The notes beneath the pieces were generated by a model. It was given only the letters and a program-made list of their open reading frames with translations. It did no database searches and was not told the origin of the DNA. 29,806 nt of DNA, taken from positions 17,799 through 47,604 of the forward strand of contig NW_019091608.1 in the NCBI RefSeq assembly GCF_001949145.1, written 5' to 3'. Numbering within the stretch: position 1 is the stretch's first letter; each line of letters begins with the position of its first letter. This document shows, piece by piece, positions 1 through 10,189 of the stretch. Origin of the DNA: Acanthaster planci (Eukaryota; Echinodermata; Asteroidea; Valvatida; Acanthasteridae). Position numbers and translations under genes: made by a program.

Positions 1-1984
1 CCGAATAATTTTTCTTTCTACCAATATTTATATAACCACGGTTTTCACACATTTCCCAACTTGTGATGTTAATGTAATATAAACATGATTTATAAACTTC
101 TCACATTGTGACACATGTATTAGTTTCCCACCCACCTCTGAATTGCTCATTTTATAGAGGGGAACCAAAACAAAAGTGATCACGAATAAAAACAAATCGG
201 TTTTCACACTTGCTATGAATACTTAATAACTTATACTGAAAAAAATTTAAACCTCATTAAACAAAAGATTACCCGGCCAGTTAGATCCATTTTATGGTTG
301 TTAAGAGGGGGCAAGCAGCATCCATAACTTCATGAAATAAAATGTTCAAAGTTCAGCTCTCGGTGCCCTAGACTGTAGGGACGACTGCAGATGACACAAA
401 TCGAAGAAAAAGGGTGGGACTCCTCTGACGTGTGTCCTGTGACATACTCCTCTTAACAGCTGGCAAGGGCCCAATCTTGACGCTCGTGGTCCTCTTCCTT
501 CCGTTGAAGAGAGTTGAAAGGCATGCCCTATATTTTCTCCTCCCATTTTATGATGAAAAGGGCAATCCAGGCACGCCTTTCGCGCGTAGAAGATTCCTGG
601 TGCTCAGTCACTCCAAAGTTGAATGTTGATGCACAAACACACATAATTTGACAGCTAATAAGACAGCTCGTCCTTTAAGGTTAAAGTGCTCGCCCTGTTC
701 GGTATTATATTGGATTTCCATTTAAAGCATTATAAAGTCCTTTCTAAAAATATAGCCATATTTTAATACAATTATAAAGAAATTTATATAATTTACACAC
801 CATCTTAACCATGACAAACGTGACAGCGGTGGAGGCCGCCATGACGCGATGACCGACGCCCGACAGCAAACACAGATTTATCTTAGCCTCAATCTACTGT
901 GTACTAACAAGTCTGTAAATTACCACACTTGACTAAAACAAGTCTATTTCGAATAAATGTCGCTATTGTACCATGTCGCTATCAAGGTCGAAACATACCT
1001 CGCTCAACTAGAAGTCAGTGTCAAGACACCAGTAGGGCGTTCAGTGGGTGTGTACATTTGCTGTAGCGCTCTCCACTTGTATACATGTACGTAGTGCACT
1101 TGATATGGTAGTCACCGCTCGTTCTGCTATTGATGCCGTTCCGTGGATATCGACTGCGTTGATGTTTGGGGAAAAGCGTACGTAGCAAAGGTTCATTTTC
1201 AGCGCTGTTTTTGTACAGGTCATCACATCTTCCTTTTTTATCTTCTTGGCAGCGTCGGTAGATAAAAATCCTTATTTGATGGAGGTCGAGAGCCGAGTTA
1301 GGTTAGGCTTGCGTTTGCACCATGTACACGAAAATATCTCTTTTGTGAGTTCGTGGTTCTGAGAAGAAATGATGACAAGACAATCGACGTATGCTCTGTC
1401 CGTCTTCAGGAGGGTGACCTGAGGATGCTGGTTTTAAGCGCTAGAGAGGATGCTGAAGGTGCACTGGAGCAGAACGGCTTGCTTGATTGTGGATCCTCTG
1501 GACTGAAACGCTACTGAGTGCGCTCAGTGATGCGTGGCAGTGGGGCAATGGGTGTAGTGAGAGGAGGAACTAGTGACCAAGGGTATAGATGACCCATTGG
1601 TCTGGGAGAGTAATGACTCGACCGATAGCGGTGAGCGGCCTGACCTCCACGGCCCGATACGCAGATCCGTTTTGGCGGAAGTCTACCGCCAGGCCCGTAG
1701 CTCACTACTGCCAAAACACACTCACACACCCTCGCACCACACGGGACTAACAGACGGGGGACCACCGGGGAAGAAATGGGGGGGCGGACACCAGTTTGTG
1801 CCTACCCTTTGCTTTGATGCTTTATTCTCCTATAGGCGCACAGTGCTTCACCTACGTGCGGGACTATTCACTGATCACAAAATTATAGGTGCCAGGATTT
1901 ATTAACAATCACAAATCAAGCTCACACAAATTGTGAGGCTCCCCTACTGCGACTACTTAAATAAATGTAATTGACAGGACGATT
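1..1984. other. Intergenic or intronic DNA without a recognised gene
   Basis: The first 350 bases are very AT-rich. From about 350 to 1900 the composition is more balanced and several open frames of 60 to 110 codons occur, but none has a recognisable domain and they overlap on both strands. A G-rich tract (runs of five, four and seven G at 1756-1784) could fold into a G-quadruplex on the plus strand. If the Notch-ligand gene continues leftward, its later exons may lie here, but I could not identify them. Confidence 0.4.
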
Positions 1985-2112
1985 AAAAAGAACACTTTAT
2001 CTCTGATCAGAACCCTTCACCGCACTTGGTGGCAGCTGCAGCAGGAAGTTGCTTTCCAACTCAACACGGTGACTGTCGCAGCGGGAAGAGAGCGAATCTT
2101 AGCACACGGTCG

Positions 2113-2120
2113 CTTATATA
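2113..2120 (-). promoter_or_regulatory. TATA box (TATATAAG) downstream of the Penelope-like element
   Basis: A perfect TATATAAG lies on the minus strand in a GC-rich setting, about 25 bases beyond the end of the Penelope-like endonuclease frame. Penelope-like elements often carry an internal promoter in terminal repeats of their own, so this is probably part of the element's 3' flank. A second TATATAAG in a similar GC-rich setting is at 29740. I infer promoter function from the motif only. Confidence 0.35.
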
Positions 2121-2142
2121 CACGCCAGCGCGCACAACGTTG

Positions 2143-2485
2143 CTAAGCAACAAACGCTAGAAAGCGCACCAGTAGGCTATGCATTGCGTTACAGTAATAA
2201 GGAGTGCCAGATGCTGCTGATGTGGAAGCCAACGTCTTGGGGATTGTTTTGTGCTTGTAGATCTCGATTGCTTCCCTGACGCGTCTTTGGTACAATCTGT
2301 TGACCCGGCAGAGCGATGAGTTGAGCTGCTTGCCAGTTGATGACGTTATCCTTGATGTGTGAGTGCTTGACATTCTCTGATTTATCGTAGTCAACTCTGC
2401 GTCCATGGGCGATGTGTTCTTTGAGTCTTGTGGGCAAGTCCCAACTAGTCTCGCCGATATAAACCTTTCCACGTCCTGTAGACAC
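2143..2485 (-). pseudogene. GIY-YIG endonuclease domain of the Penelope-like element
   Basis: The frame contains GKVYIGETSWDLPTRLKEH, matching the second half of the GIY-YIG motif and the conserved Arg and Glu-His of the nuclease. The first half (GVY) sits in another frame just upstream (2445-2633), so a frameshift splits the motif. Downstream, RRVREAIEIYKHKT, another conserved stretch, is in yet another frame (2143-2472). The domain would nick target DNA during retrotransposition, but with at least two frameshifts it cannot be made intact. Confidence 0.8.
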
Positions 2486-2821
2486 CAGCTTTCGTCTGAT
2501 GGTCTTGCTTGTCCTTGTGCGTCTGCAGGATTTCTTGAAGTTTCTTGGCTGCAGTGTGTAATACTCCGATGTTGGCTTGGTGAAGAATGCGTTGGATCTT
2601 GTGGAGTGCGTTTCCTAAGTATGGTAGGGTCACTGTTGCCTTGTACGAGGGTGGTTGACTTGGGGTACAGGAGACCCGACAGTCGTTAGACTTGGATTCT
2701 TGATCTTGGCGGTTACCGTAGCGCTTAAGGGCTCTAGAGATGAGCTTAAATTCTTCTTACATGTGTTCTTGGTCGCAGATTTTGTAGGCTGGCTGCACCA
2801 GGGTAAGGTTGACTGATGACT
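2486..2821 (-). pseudogene. Linker between reverse transcriptase and endonuclease of the Penelope-like element
   Basis: On the minus strand this stretch encodes the segment that joins the polymerase to the endonuclease in Penelope-like elements. It is interrupted by a stop codon (TAA near 2758) shortly after CDQEHM. The last part, 2445-2633, begins with TLPYLGNALHKIQRIL, a well-conserved stretch of this linker, and ends at the KAGVY motif that precedes the GIY-YIG domain. Identification rests on order and these motifs. Confidence 0.7.
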
Positions 2822-3395
2822 TTATGCTGGGATGATGGAATGATGCGCTCTGCAGGTACCGGTCTGTGTGGGTCGGCTTGTGGTAGACGGCCCCAGGGGT
2901 CCATCTAGTTTGCGGGAGACCTTGACGTCCAGGAGAGGAATGGAATTCCTTTCCGCCTGTTCCATAGTGAACTTGATGTTGGGATGCAGGTCGTTGAAGT
3001 GATCCATGAACGCTTGCAGGTGCAGGGGGCCATGCGGCCAGATGACGAAGGTGTCCTCCACATAGCGTAGCCAGGTGCTTGGACCGTGATCTGCTGTGTC
3101 AAGCGCTGTATATATTCTCAAAGACTTCCATGACTGTTGGAGGAACTTGTCCCTCCATCTGAAGCTGGGCAACGAGAAGCAAGTAAGCAACAGGTCATGG
3201 ATTTGGTCCGGGATAGGGCTGTGCGCTGACAGAGAGTGGGGTCTTATCCAGACATTCTTGAACACGAGGCAGGCCTCGCCTGTGGGGACGTTAGTGAAGA
3301 GGAAAACGACATCAAAGCTGACCATGATGCCGTGTCTTCAGGGCCGAGTTGAAGCTACTCAATCATCTGAACAAACTGATCAGAGTTGGTCACGT
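2822..3395 (-). pseudogene. Penelope-like reverse transcriptase fragment
   Basis: The open frame 2822-3325 begins MVSFDVVFLFTNVPT, the signature of the first catalytic-aspartate block of Penelope-type reverse transcriptases. It later has WLRYVEDTFVIWPHG, which corresponds to the YVDDTF catalytic box with D replaced by E. It then has IKFTMEQAE and LLDVKVSR, also family motifs. Between FLQQSWKSL and the YVEDTF box the usual block with the conserved Gly-Ser-Pro and Asn-Leu-Phe motifs is missing, so an internal deletion has removed part of the palm. Upstream (3326-3395) related sequence continues in other frames with a stop. This is a non-functional remnant. Confidence 0.85.
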
Positions 3396-3434
3396 GACGC
3401 GGGGATTAAATGGGTGTAATCACAGGTCTTTAAG

Positions 3435-3606
3435 ATGGAGTTCAATGAGTTTAAAAGTAACTCCCCATGTCTTTATAATAGAGAGTAATTAGTGCAACCA
3501 TAAATTTCCATGACCTCATAATGGAGATCAGTAAGTGCTACCGTTAATCTCCATGTATTTATAATGAAGTACAACCATAAATCTCCATGTCTCTTTAATG
3601 GAGATT
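3435..3606. repeat. 43-bp tandem repeat with palindromic junctions, four copies
   Basis: Units begin with ATGGAG or a close variant at 3435, 3478, 3521 and 3564. The spacing is exactly 43 bases, and a further partial unit starts at 3598 after a 9-base shorter spacing. Where units meet, the sequence forms an inverted repeat of the type ATCTCCAT...ATGGAGAT with a loop of about 7 to 9 bases, so each junction can form a small hairpin. The copies are diverged from one another. Confidence 0.75.
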
Positions 3607-3672
3607 AATGCAAGTGCTGCCTCGGACCATTGGTACTTCGAGGCTTTCTTCCTCCGATGACATCACATTTGT

Positions 3673-3905
3673 GTTCATGAATGTTCTGTGGCGAGACAAC
3701 TGACACCTCTTGTGGTGGACCCAGTAGACCGGCCTGATCGAAGATGGAATTGACCTGGCCTGACCCCCAAAAATATATTTATTAACCTTGCGCAAGGATG
3801 AGCGGCTACCCAGACACAAGGGGGAGGGACATCAGCTAACGAACGGCGGACTAAGCCTAGGAGCAGTTCGTTTGGTGGAAATTTACCACCACTCAGGAAA
3901 GACAG
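3673..3905 (+). repeat. Dispersed repeat, copy A (inverted partner at 29272-29490)
   Basis: This segment aligns over about 220 bases with the reverse complement of 29272-29490. Long shared words include CGTTTGGTGGAAATTTACCA and AATATATTTATTAA. Both copies have the same order of blocks, so this is a repeat family rather than chance. It has no coding potential. The AT block in the middle and a primer-site-like 12-mer just downstream (3914) would suit a long terminal repeat, but this is inference. Confidence 0.8.
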
Positions 3906-3913
3906 ATCAATAC

Positions 3914-3925
3914 TGGTATCAGAGC
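3914..3925 (+). other. Possible retroelement primer binding site (TGGTATCAGAGC)
   Basis: The 12-mer TGGTATCAGAGC is the classic primer binding site complementary to the 3' end of an initiator tRNA-Met of the plant type, and it starts with the TGG expected opposite a CCA end. It lies 9 bases past the end of dispersed repeat copy A. The same 12-mer occurs again at 13885, also on the plus strand. No retroelement coding frame follows either copy, so this is a hint only. Confidence 0.35.
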
Positions 3926-5426
3926 AAGGAAATACATGGAAACCTTAGTAAACCTCACAGTGACACACGATTTCCAACGACAATAATCAAGTAATTGATT
4001 TATTACAATTATAAATCAATGAGGTATATAAATAATCCAAGGTTTATTTACACAATACACCTCACAAGGCTATTGAATATGCCTCCATATTGAATATAAC
4101 CTAACCATCCGACTCGTTTTAGCACAACCAATCTATAACCTAAGGGATACCTCACTACTAAACAAGTAGCGATGGCCCTCACGCAAAGACACAGAATGTC
4201 ATGCAAATCAGGGTCTATTTAACGAGAGGGTAATTACCTTCACAGCGATCTGAGTACACCAAGTGAACCCCAATGCCAGCTAGCAAGATGATAACAGGAT
4301 TGCCTTCCAGCCGTCACCCCACTGACAGTGCTTACAGATGACCAAGCAATCCAACAACAAAGACCGCTAGCTCCCAGCCCCGGTTCTCCACGTACACTCA
4401 GCTCTACTTAGACCCAATACAGCTCACTACTACACCTACCAGCTAGCGTATCCCCACGCAGCGCTTCTGGTGCAGCGTCCACGCTGACTCGCACAGTGTA
4501 CAGCACAGATTCGTATACAGCGTTCTCAGCGATCTTGCCACTCTGCGAACACTAACAGTGCACGCCTTAAGCACGCCGCAAGCGCCCAGGCCTAGCGCTC
4601 TACACAACGCCAATCGGTCTGCACATGCAATAATAATTTATGAATTAGACTGGCATCCATGTCTACCCCTGTTTCGTCATAGTTTGTTATCATTAAAATA
4701 AAAGAGGTAGAATATTACCCTTTAATTGGGGAATGGTTGAAAGTGACGTTAACTTAGAGAAACGGGTGTATTTCTAAAGTCTGTATGAAACACGATATGA
4801 TTGCTGCTCACCGTTAACAACACTCACCCCGGCAATGAACAACTCACCTCGCTGCGTAACGTGGCACACCATACGAAGCGATCCAACTACAAAAGGGCTT
4901 TTGTAGAGTAATTTCAGCTGTTCGAAACGTGGCTGAAATATATTGTTGTATTCCCAGAAAGAGTAACAACGTAAGCGTTGTTATGTGGGGTCGTGGGCCC
5001 AAAGAAGGGAGAGCAGACAGTTGAGCGAACTGGCATATTTAACGCAGTGCGTAATGGAAATAGTTAGCATTGCGGGTATACTTGATTCCAATACCAGTAG
5101 ATATTGTTTTCTGTTTTTTAGATTCTCCCTGTTGGGAAAGATCAATTTGGATAGACTGTTATATTTCCTGCCGGAATATGAAGCCTTTGAGTTTTTTTTT
5201 TAGTTTGAGGACCAAGGCTCACTACAATGCGTTTTCGCATCAATCGAAAAAGCTCATTTTAATACGTTCTCAATCACGTGATACTATAACATATTATTCT
5301 GCCCTGTTCCAAACAGGGGTAATTCTGTGTAATCGGTTTGGAAGATTGGATAAGCTTTATCCAAAATCACTTGAGTATGTTTGATCAAAGAAGTGAGATA
5401 TTGGCAATAACAACATCGATCATTAC
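3926..5426. other. No gene recognised; possible non-autonomous element
   Basis: About 1.5 kb without a convincing open frame. The part 3980-4640 shifts from an AT-rich block with TATA-like words (3990-4090) to a C-rich block (4250-4620), unlike the surrounding AT-rich DNA, which suggests an inserted repeat. The part 4650-5426 is AT-rich and lies next to the last recognised exon of the Notch-ligand gene. It should be intron, but no following exon could be identified. Confidence 0.35.
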
Positions 5427-5668
5427 CTCACAGAGATCTCCAAAATAACCCTGCAAACAAACACATTGGAAATGCCCAATGAGATCGTTGCACGTTGCTC
5501 CATTTTGGCATGGCTGACTTGCACAGTCGTCGTACTCACAAAACTGATCAGCATATACGTAACCAGGTGGGCAGGAACAGCTGAATGATGCCACATGATC
5601 GTGGCAGGTGCCGCCATTTTTGCAAGGCATTGATGCGCATTCATCCACGTTGATGTCACAGTTCGTTC
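5427..5668 (-). CDS. Notch-ligand exon: two EGF-like repeats (EGF2 and EGF3)
   Basis: An exon of 242 bases with a strong acceptor (TTGTGTCTTGCAG before 5668) and a donor (GAG then GTAATG, 5427/5426). It enters in phase 1, matching the exon at 7142-7252, and leaves in phase 0. It encodes DINVDECASMPCKNGGTC..., a calcium-binding EGF repeat, followed by a second repeat starting YDDCASQPCQNGATC and ending with GYFGDLCE. Both repeats have the six-cysteine pattern, and the D-x-D/N-E-C start of the first marks calcium binding. This belongs to the extracellular stalk of a single-pass ligand. A valine-rich read-through past the donor is taken to be intron. Confidence 0.9.
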
Positions 5669-6536
5669 CTGCAAGACACAACGTAAATCCTGATCTGTTC
5701 TACTGGAGTTGTTCAGCCCTCTGGTACAAAATCACAAAGAAATTGCATAAACATGTACAATAGAATGAAGGTCTATGGAGCACGTCAAAATCTTCCAGAT
5801 TAATCAATAAAAACTTTACCCACATATACTTAATTTCCCTGAAATCCTACAGTAAATATACCAATAAAGTAGGCCTGTAGAGCAGTCTCATCTGGTCTCG
5901 GTCTTGGTCTCGGTAACCCTTGGTCTTAGTCGTATCGGTATTTTGGCTGGTTGGGTGAAGAATATGTGGCGTGTTTGTGCTCCTAATCGATTGCCTTATG
6001 TTCGGGCAGTATCGTTACTTGTGCGATTTGATAAAGTGCAACATTTTTATTACAAGTCCTATATTTTCAGCGTGATTTGGGGGTTGAGGATAACTTGACA
6101 CAACTAGGCATATGCAGCAAGGCATGAGACGGAGAGAACCCCCCCCCTCCCTGCTTTGTGTTGGTCATTGTCTCGCAGGAATCTGGGGAATTCCTTTCAG
6201 ACATCTTGGGGGGGATGTGTTGAGTAACAATAGTCTAGAATGTGTAGAGGGATTGAACATATTGGGGAGGTACCCCTGGGTCTCATTTCTTGCTGGGTAT
6301 ACAACTAGGTTTCGTTTGGTATTACAATGAGTACCACAAGTGGTAAAGAATTTCAAACGCATGCTAGTTTCTATGTGTGCGCAGACAGTACGAGGTGTAC
6401 GTACACATTGTTGGGACGTTACTTGTGCTACAGTCGCATCAGTCGGTATCACACACTGTAAAAACTCGGGTGTTAAAATCAACACTTTTGGGTGTTATCA
6501 GATGACCACACCAATGATTACAACCTTAAACAAAGT

Positions 6537-7006
6537 AGGGCAGTTTGGTACAGTTGACCTTTGCAACAAAAATGGCAAAAAATCACATCGATATGCATAA
6601 ACATAATAGTTATGATCATAAAAATATGAATAGGAATGAGTATAGGGTAAAATGTATGCTAGGGATGAATAGGAATAGCATAGGGTCGGAAAGTGTAGTA
6701 CAAAATGACCTTGTGTATGGGATAAAATATGAATAAGGTATAGCATGGGGTAAAAACTTTCGGTACAATTTGACCTTTCATATGAAATAGGATAACAAAT
6801 AGTTGATGAGTCATAATGGTGTGATTTCATGGAAAAATACTGACTGGCCCACCAGGAGATCCTAAGGTAATCAAGGAGAAGGAAGCGATAATCCCTAAAC
6901 AAAGGGCCGTACGAGCCGCTGGATAATGAGAGGGATGATCCCCAGACAATGGACTGTATATAGTGGGTGGGCTGAAGAAAGGTCAAACTGTACCAAACTG
7001 ACCCCC
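6537..7006. mobile_element. MITE-like element with about 28-bp terminal inverted repeats
   Basis: The left end AGGGCAGTTTGGTACAG followed by TTGACCTTTG (6537-6563) matches, inverted, the right end GAAAGGTCAAACTGTACC followed by AAACTGACCCC (6978-7006), with one base inserted and few mismatches. Two further variants of the core (TAGTACAAAATGACCTT near 6694, GGTACAATTTGACCTTTC near 6761) lie inside, as is common for transposase-binding subterminal repeats. The middle is AT-rich with reiterated GAATAGGAAT-type words. No transposase frame is present. The target-site duplication could not be fixed because of a C-run at the right end. Confidence 0.7.
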
Positions 7007-7141
7007 CCCCAACAACTATTGCGATGGATGTTTAAAATTTCGATGGTAATAAAACGATCGCAGTTCTAGGACGTTTTCTGCCCTAAAGGTTCAAACACCC
7101 TTAGCTGCTGACGGCGGAATGTAGTTATCCGTACAGCTTAC

Positions 7142-7252
7142 CGGTCCAGCCGTTCGTGCAAGTGCAGCTGAATCTGTTGGCTCCATTAACGCAGACGCCA
7201 TTGACACAAGGATTAGATTGGCATTCGTCATAATCGAGATTGCAGTTAGGTC
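7142..7252 (-). CDS. Notch-ligand exon: first EGF-like repeat
   Basis: A 111-base exon with acceptor CCTACAG before 7252 and donor ACCG then GTAAGC at 7142/7141. Both boundaries are phase 1, the usual symmetrical EGF exon. It starts with the last cysteine of the DSL domain (GPNC). It then encodes NLDYDECQSNPCVNGVC and CTCTNGWTG, a calcium-binding EGF repeat whose final cysteine is in the next exon (TNC). Phase joins correctly to the DSL exon upstream and to 5427-5668 downstream. In most Delta and Jagged proteins the repeat after DSL is a shorter, non-calcium type, so this one is unusual unless an exon was missed in the 3.4-kb intron. Confidence 0.88.
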
Positions 7253-9472
7253 CTGTAGGATTGACAACAAAAAGATGTTTAATGGTCATTTTAACGGCTA
7301 AAGCAATGAAGAATATACTGCGAGATTTTAAAAAAATCTAACACAATGGCTTCCTATGGGACTGTTTATACTGAGGGCCAAAACAGCGCCACGGGACGAT
7401 GAATAACTTTATTCAGAAATAGTAGCGTGGCAAAGGGGGTGGGAACATTGGAGACCGTGCAACTGGCTCAGAATTAGAGAAGCAGATCTGGTGATAGTCA
7501 GTCTTGGTCAATGTTTTAATTGTGACTGAACCCACTGAGACCCTCCCCACAAATGAAGGCGCCCTCAAGTGCCCCGCCCCCGCAAAATATACCATAGTTA
7601 CCCCCACTGTTGAGAAACCCTGGCGATGAAACCTCAGTAGGACGTCAAGGACTGACTTGCAATGTTGAGCACTCATGGCCCATTTACACAACCAAGCGAT
7701 AATTGAATGCAATTACCAAAAATGTTCGACAGTGCTATGGTTTTCAGCCAAGACAGGGAATGGGGATATCATACTTAACGAGACCACTGATCGGAATAAG
7801 TGATAAACATTTGAAAACTAACTCGATATATTAATAGAGCGGTCCATTGCCCGATACCGCGCGGCACTGAGTATAAACACTTCCACGATGGGAATTAAAC
7901 TACTTTACTTTGTTTATAGTTCATTGACAGATGACAACTCGCTTTAAATTCAACAAGTCATGAATGATAAAATGTTATGTCTCAAGTCCTAATAAACAAA
8001 AAAATGAATAGAACTTCATATCAGATTCCCTGATGCAAGGCACAATCCTCGCATGCAGAATTTCAGAGTAACCATCTATGTCATGTATAAAATCAAACTG
8101 TTGTTCCTTTCATCTATTCAGATTATTTATCCGATTCCATTGATTCACATCATATTATAGGTTGTTAGGTGCGAAAGTTTGTAAGAGGGGTTGAGCTGGG
8201 TTTCAAAAACTAGTGGTGAGCTCAACGTTTCAGACAATTTGTGCACATTGCAGTGTCAATCTTTAAGAGGTTCTGCTCTTCGTGTGAGACGTGCACCTCT
8301 TTTGCTGCGCCTAACGACAGGCAAGGCACTATCCGTAATGTTAATTTCAAGGTTTTTTGGAACCATCACCAATCACAACATATTATTTTCGACATGCTTT
8401 CGACATGTAACTATCGCAAAGGCACCGACATTGCTTCCACAATTTCAAGGGGTATTTTACTGCCTTTTTGGTTCCTGTGCTAATAACGCAAAACTGTAAT
8501 GTCAATCCAGGAAGAAAGCCTGTGTGTTTCACAGGCTTGTATTAAAAAAGTCCTGCATTTAGCTTTTATTTAAAAACAATTACGGCCAAATGCAATCAAC
8601 TACCGTTTTTGCCTACCTCTGTTCATGCTGAACAGCCTAGTTTAGTCACCTTTAATGTCAGGGATTCCCCATAGCCATAATACAAAATATTCGAGTATGC
8701 CTCTGGCCAAGTCCCATAGGAATGTGCACGTGTATAAACAACTCTGCCATGTGGCTAGCCAGGGTCTGTCACATATGTCCGGCAGGTCAGTGGGCGGGTC
8801 TCTTTGATGTGGGTAGACTGTAGGATACATAAGTCTGGGCTTTTGCCCTGGTGGGACTTGGAGCTTTGAACAAGGCTTGGGGGAATGACTTGTAACGTAT
8901 GCCTGTACTAATCTTATGTGTCAACCCCCTTCTCAGGAAAAACAAGTACCTTGAACTTCTTATTCCTCAGTGATTTATAGCTACAAACGCGGAGGGTTTC
9001 TGCTAATCCATTTATATCCCTTTAGAACAGAATATGGGCTTCCCCTCCCCCCCAAAAAATAACACCGTCGCCGGACTGGCCTAGCAATAGAGGCCATTTG
9101 ACCTGTTACGTAACAAAACCGTGAGTTTCGCAAGGGTTGTTTGCTGATTCATTGTTGTTTATTGCACGGCAATAGGTGAACACCAGTCCCTTTCTCAGAA
9201 ATGTTTTTCAATACCTAATAAATTCTGTGCTCAAAAGTTAAAAAAAACCTATGCAATAAGCCACGTTTTCCCTAGGTGACATCATAGCAAGAGCTCCCTC
9301 AGTTGTCAAGGAAATCAAGTCAAGGTTCACTTTTCAGCGCATTTAACCAAATGGGAGTGCAAAAGTTTCCATACATTGAAGAATAATTCAAAGTTGGAAA
9401 AAATGTGTAAGCAAACGTATATACAGCAATATTTAAAAAACACTGCTGATTTTTATGTTTGCCTTGCGCATG
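7253..9472. other. Intron of the Notch-ligand gene (left part), no gene recognised
   Basis: No EGF-type cysteine pattern was seen on the minus strand here and no other domain was recognised in the open frames (7413-7712 minus, 8191-8499 plus). A small perfect hairpin is listed separately at 8516. The stretch is AT-rich with a short C-run near 9050 and looks like ordinary intron with old, unidentifiable repeats. Confidence 0.45.
8516..8538. repeat. Perfect 9-bp stem hairpin
   Basis: AAGCCTGTG (8516-8524), a five-base loop TGTTT, then CACAGGCTT (8530-8538). The stem is perfect and is followed within six bases by an A-run. In a eukaryotic intron this is not a terminator, and it may be the remnant of a small element. 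Confidence 0.6.
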
Positions 9473-9479
9473 AATATAG

Positions 9480-10189
9480 GGGGTCAGCTCGTAAGTCCGA
9501 AAAAGTGTTTTTAAAAGTCCATAAATCCGACGTCTCATAAGTCCAACGCCTCATAGGTCCGAGACCGACAAATGCGTTTAAAAGATGACATAGATCCAAT
9601 GCCTCAAAAATCTGACGCCTCGAAAGTCCAACGTTTGATTTGACGCTCGTCACAAGCGTGTTAAGACCGCGCTAGGAACAAGACCAGTTTCCCAGTCAAG
9701 TATGGTGTACTATTTGTGACACATACAAAAGTTTTGACATTTCAAAAGTATTACAGTAGAAAAAGTGCTTTTTATATTTAGCGAAGTATCATACATCATT
9801 CTTACACGTAGTGGTATTTTGGATTTAACAAATACTGGACCAGTGTACGAATTGTGCAGGCTGCTAGATTTAGTTTTCCTACAAGGGTCAGTACCGCGCG
9901 GACGAGTAGGGAACAAATTTGAGTCTCGTTCGCAGGTGATGCGTCGCGCGGACCGGCACTCCTCCAGGTTTCACAGTCAATTGCACTGGCGCCTCATATG
10001 AAGTCCGACACCTCGTAGGTCCGACGTCGGATTTATGCGGGGTAGGACCTTTGAGGCATCGGAACTATGACGCTGAAAAACAAATTGCCAGTAAATCCGA
10101 TGCCTCATAAGTCCGACGCCTCACAAGTCCAAAATTCGGACTTTTGAGGCGTCGGACCTATGAAGTGTCGGACTTACGATACGCACCCA
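9480..10189. mobile_element. Fold-back/MITE element built of GTCCGACGCCTCA motifs
   Basis: The two ends are inverted copies of each other (left GGGGTCAGCTCGTAAGTCCGA; right, read inverted, TGGGTGCGTATCGTAAGTCC). The element is flanked by AATATAG at 9473-9479 and 10190-10196, a likely 7- to 8-base target-site duplication of the size made by hAT-type transposases. Inside, variants of GTCCGACGCCTCATAA recur more than ten times in both orientations. The right end folds on itself: 10090-10130 pairs with 10138-10178 around a 7-base loop, 34 of 41 positions. The central 330 bases are unrelated single-copy-like sequence. No transposase is encoded, so it would depend on another element. Confidence 0.75.

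Larger units (their letters stand above)
2143..3395 (-). mobile_element. Penelope-like retroelement, decayed and internally deleted
   Basis: Read on the minus strand, the order is a reverse transcriptase, a linker and a GIY-YIG endonuclease, which is the defining architecture of endonuclease-bearing Penelope-like elements. The frames are broken by stops and shifts: one shift just upstream of the MVSFDVV motif, a stop in the linker, and at least two shifts around the endonuclease. The block holding the reverse transcriptase's main catalytic motifs is partly deleted, so the copy cannot be active. No terminal repeats were found on either side. Confidence 0.85.

Noticed and set aside
1041-1226. 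Minus-strand frame of about 80 codons that reads somewhat protein-like
   Set aside because: It was considered as a downstream exon of the Notch ligand, but it lacks EGF cysteines, a membrane segment or a phase-0 acceptor, so I could not support it.
1511-1905. Overlapping frames on both strands in a GC-richer stretch
   Set aside because: No domain found. The open frames are explained by base composition.
2813-2860. Hammerhead-ribozyme-like CTGATGA next to the Penelope-like element, where such ribozymes are known to occur
   Set aside because: The word falls within the coding part on the opposite strand, and no matching GAAA core with three stems could be drawn.
3435-3606. Possible CRISPR-like array
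   Set aside because: The units are contiguous without distinct spacers, and the genome is clearly animal.
6498-6986. 162-codon minus-strand frame rich in Tyr, Ser and His
   Set aside because: It lies inside the inverted-repeat element and its composition comes from AT-rich subrepeats. No domain is present.
8191-8499. 102-codon plus-strand frame (and an overlapping 80-codon frame)
   Set aside because: No recognisable domain, no splice signals in keeping with an exon, and two frames of similar quality overlap.
9765-10001. 78-codon plus-strand frame inside the fold-back element
   Set aside because: No similarity to transposases, and it crosses from the central part into the subrepeats. Probably non-coding.
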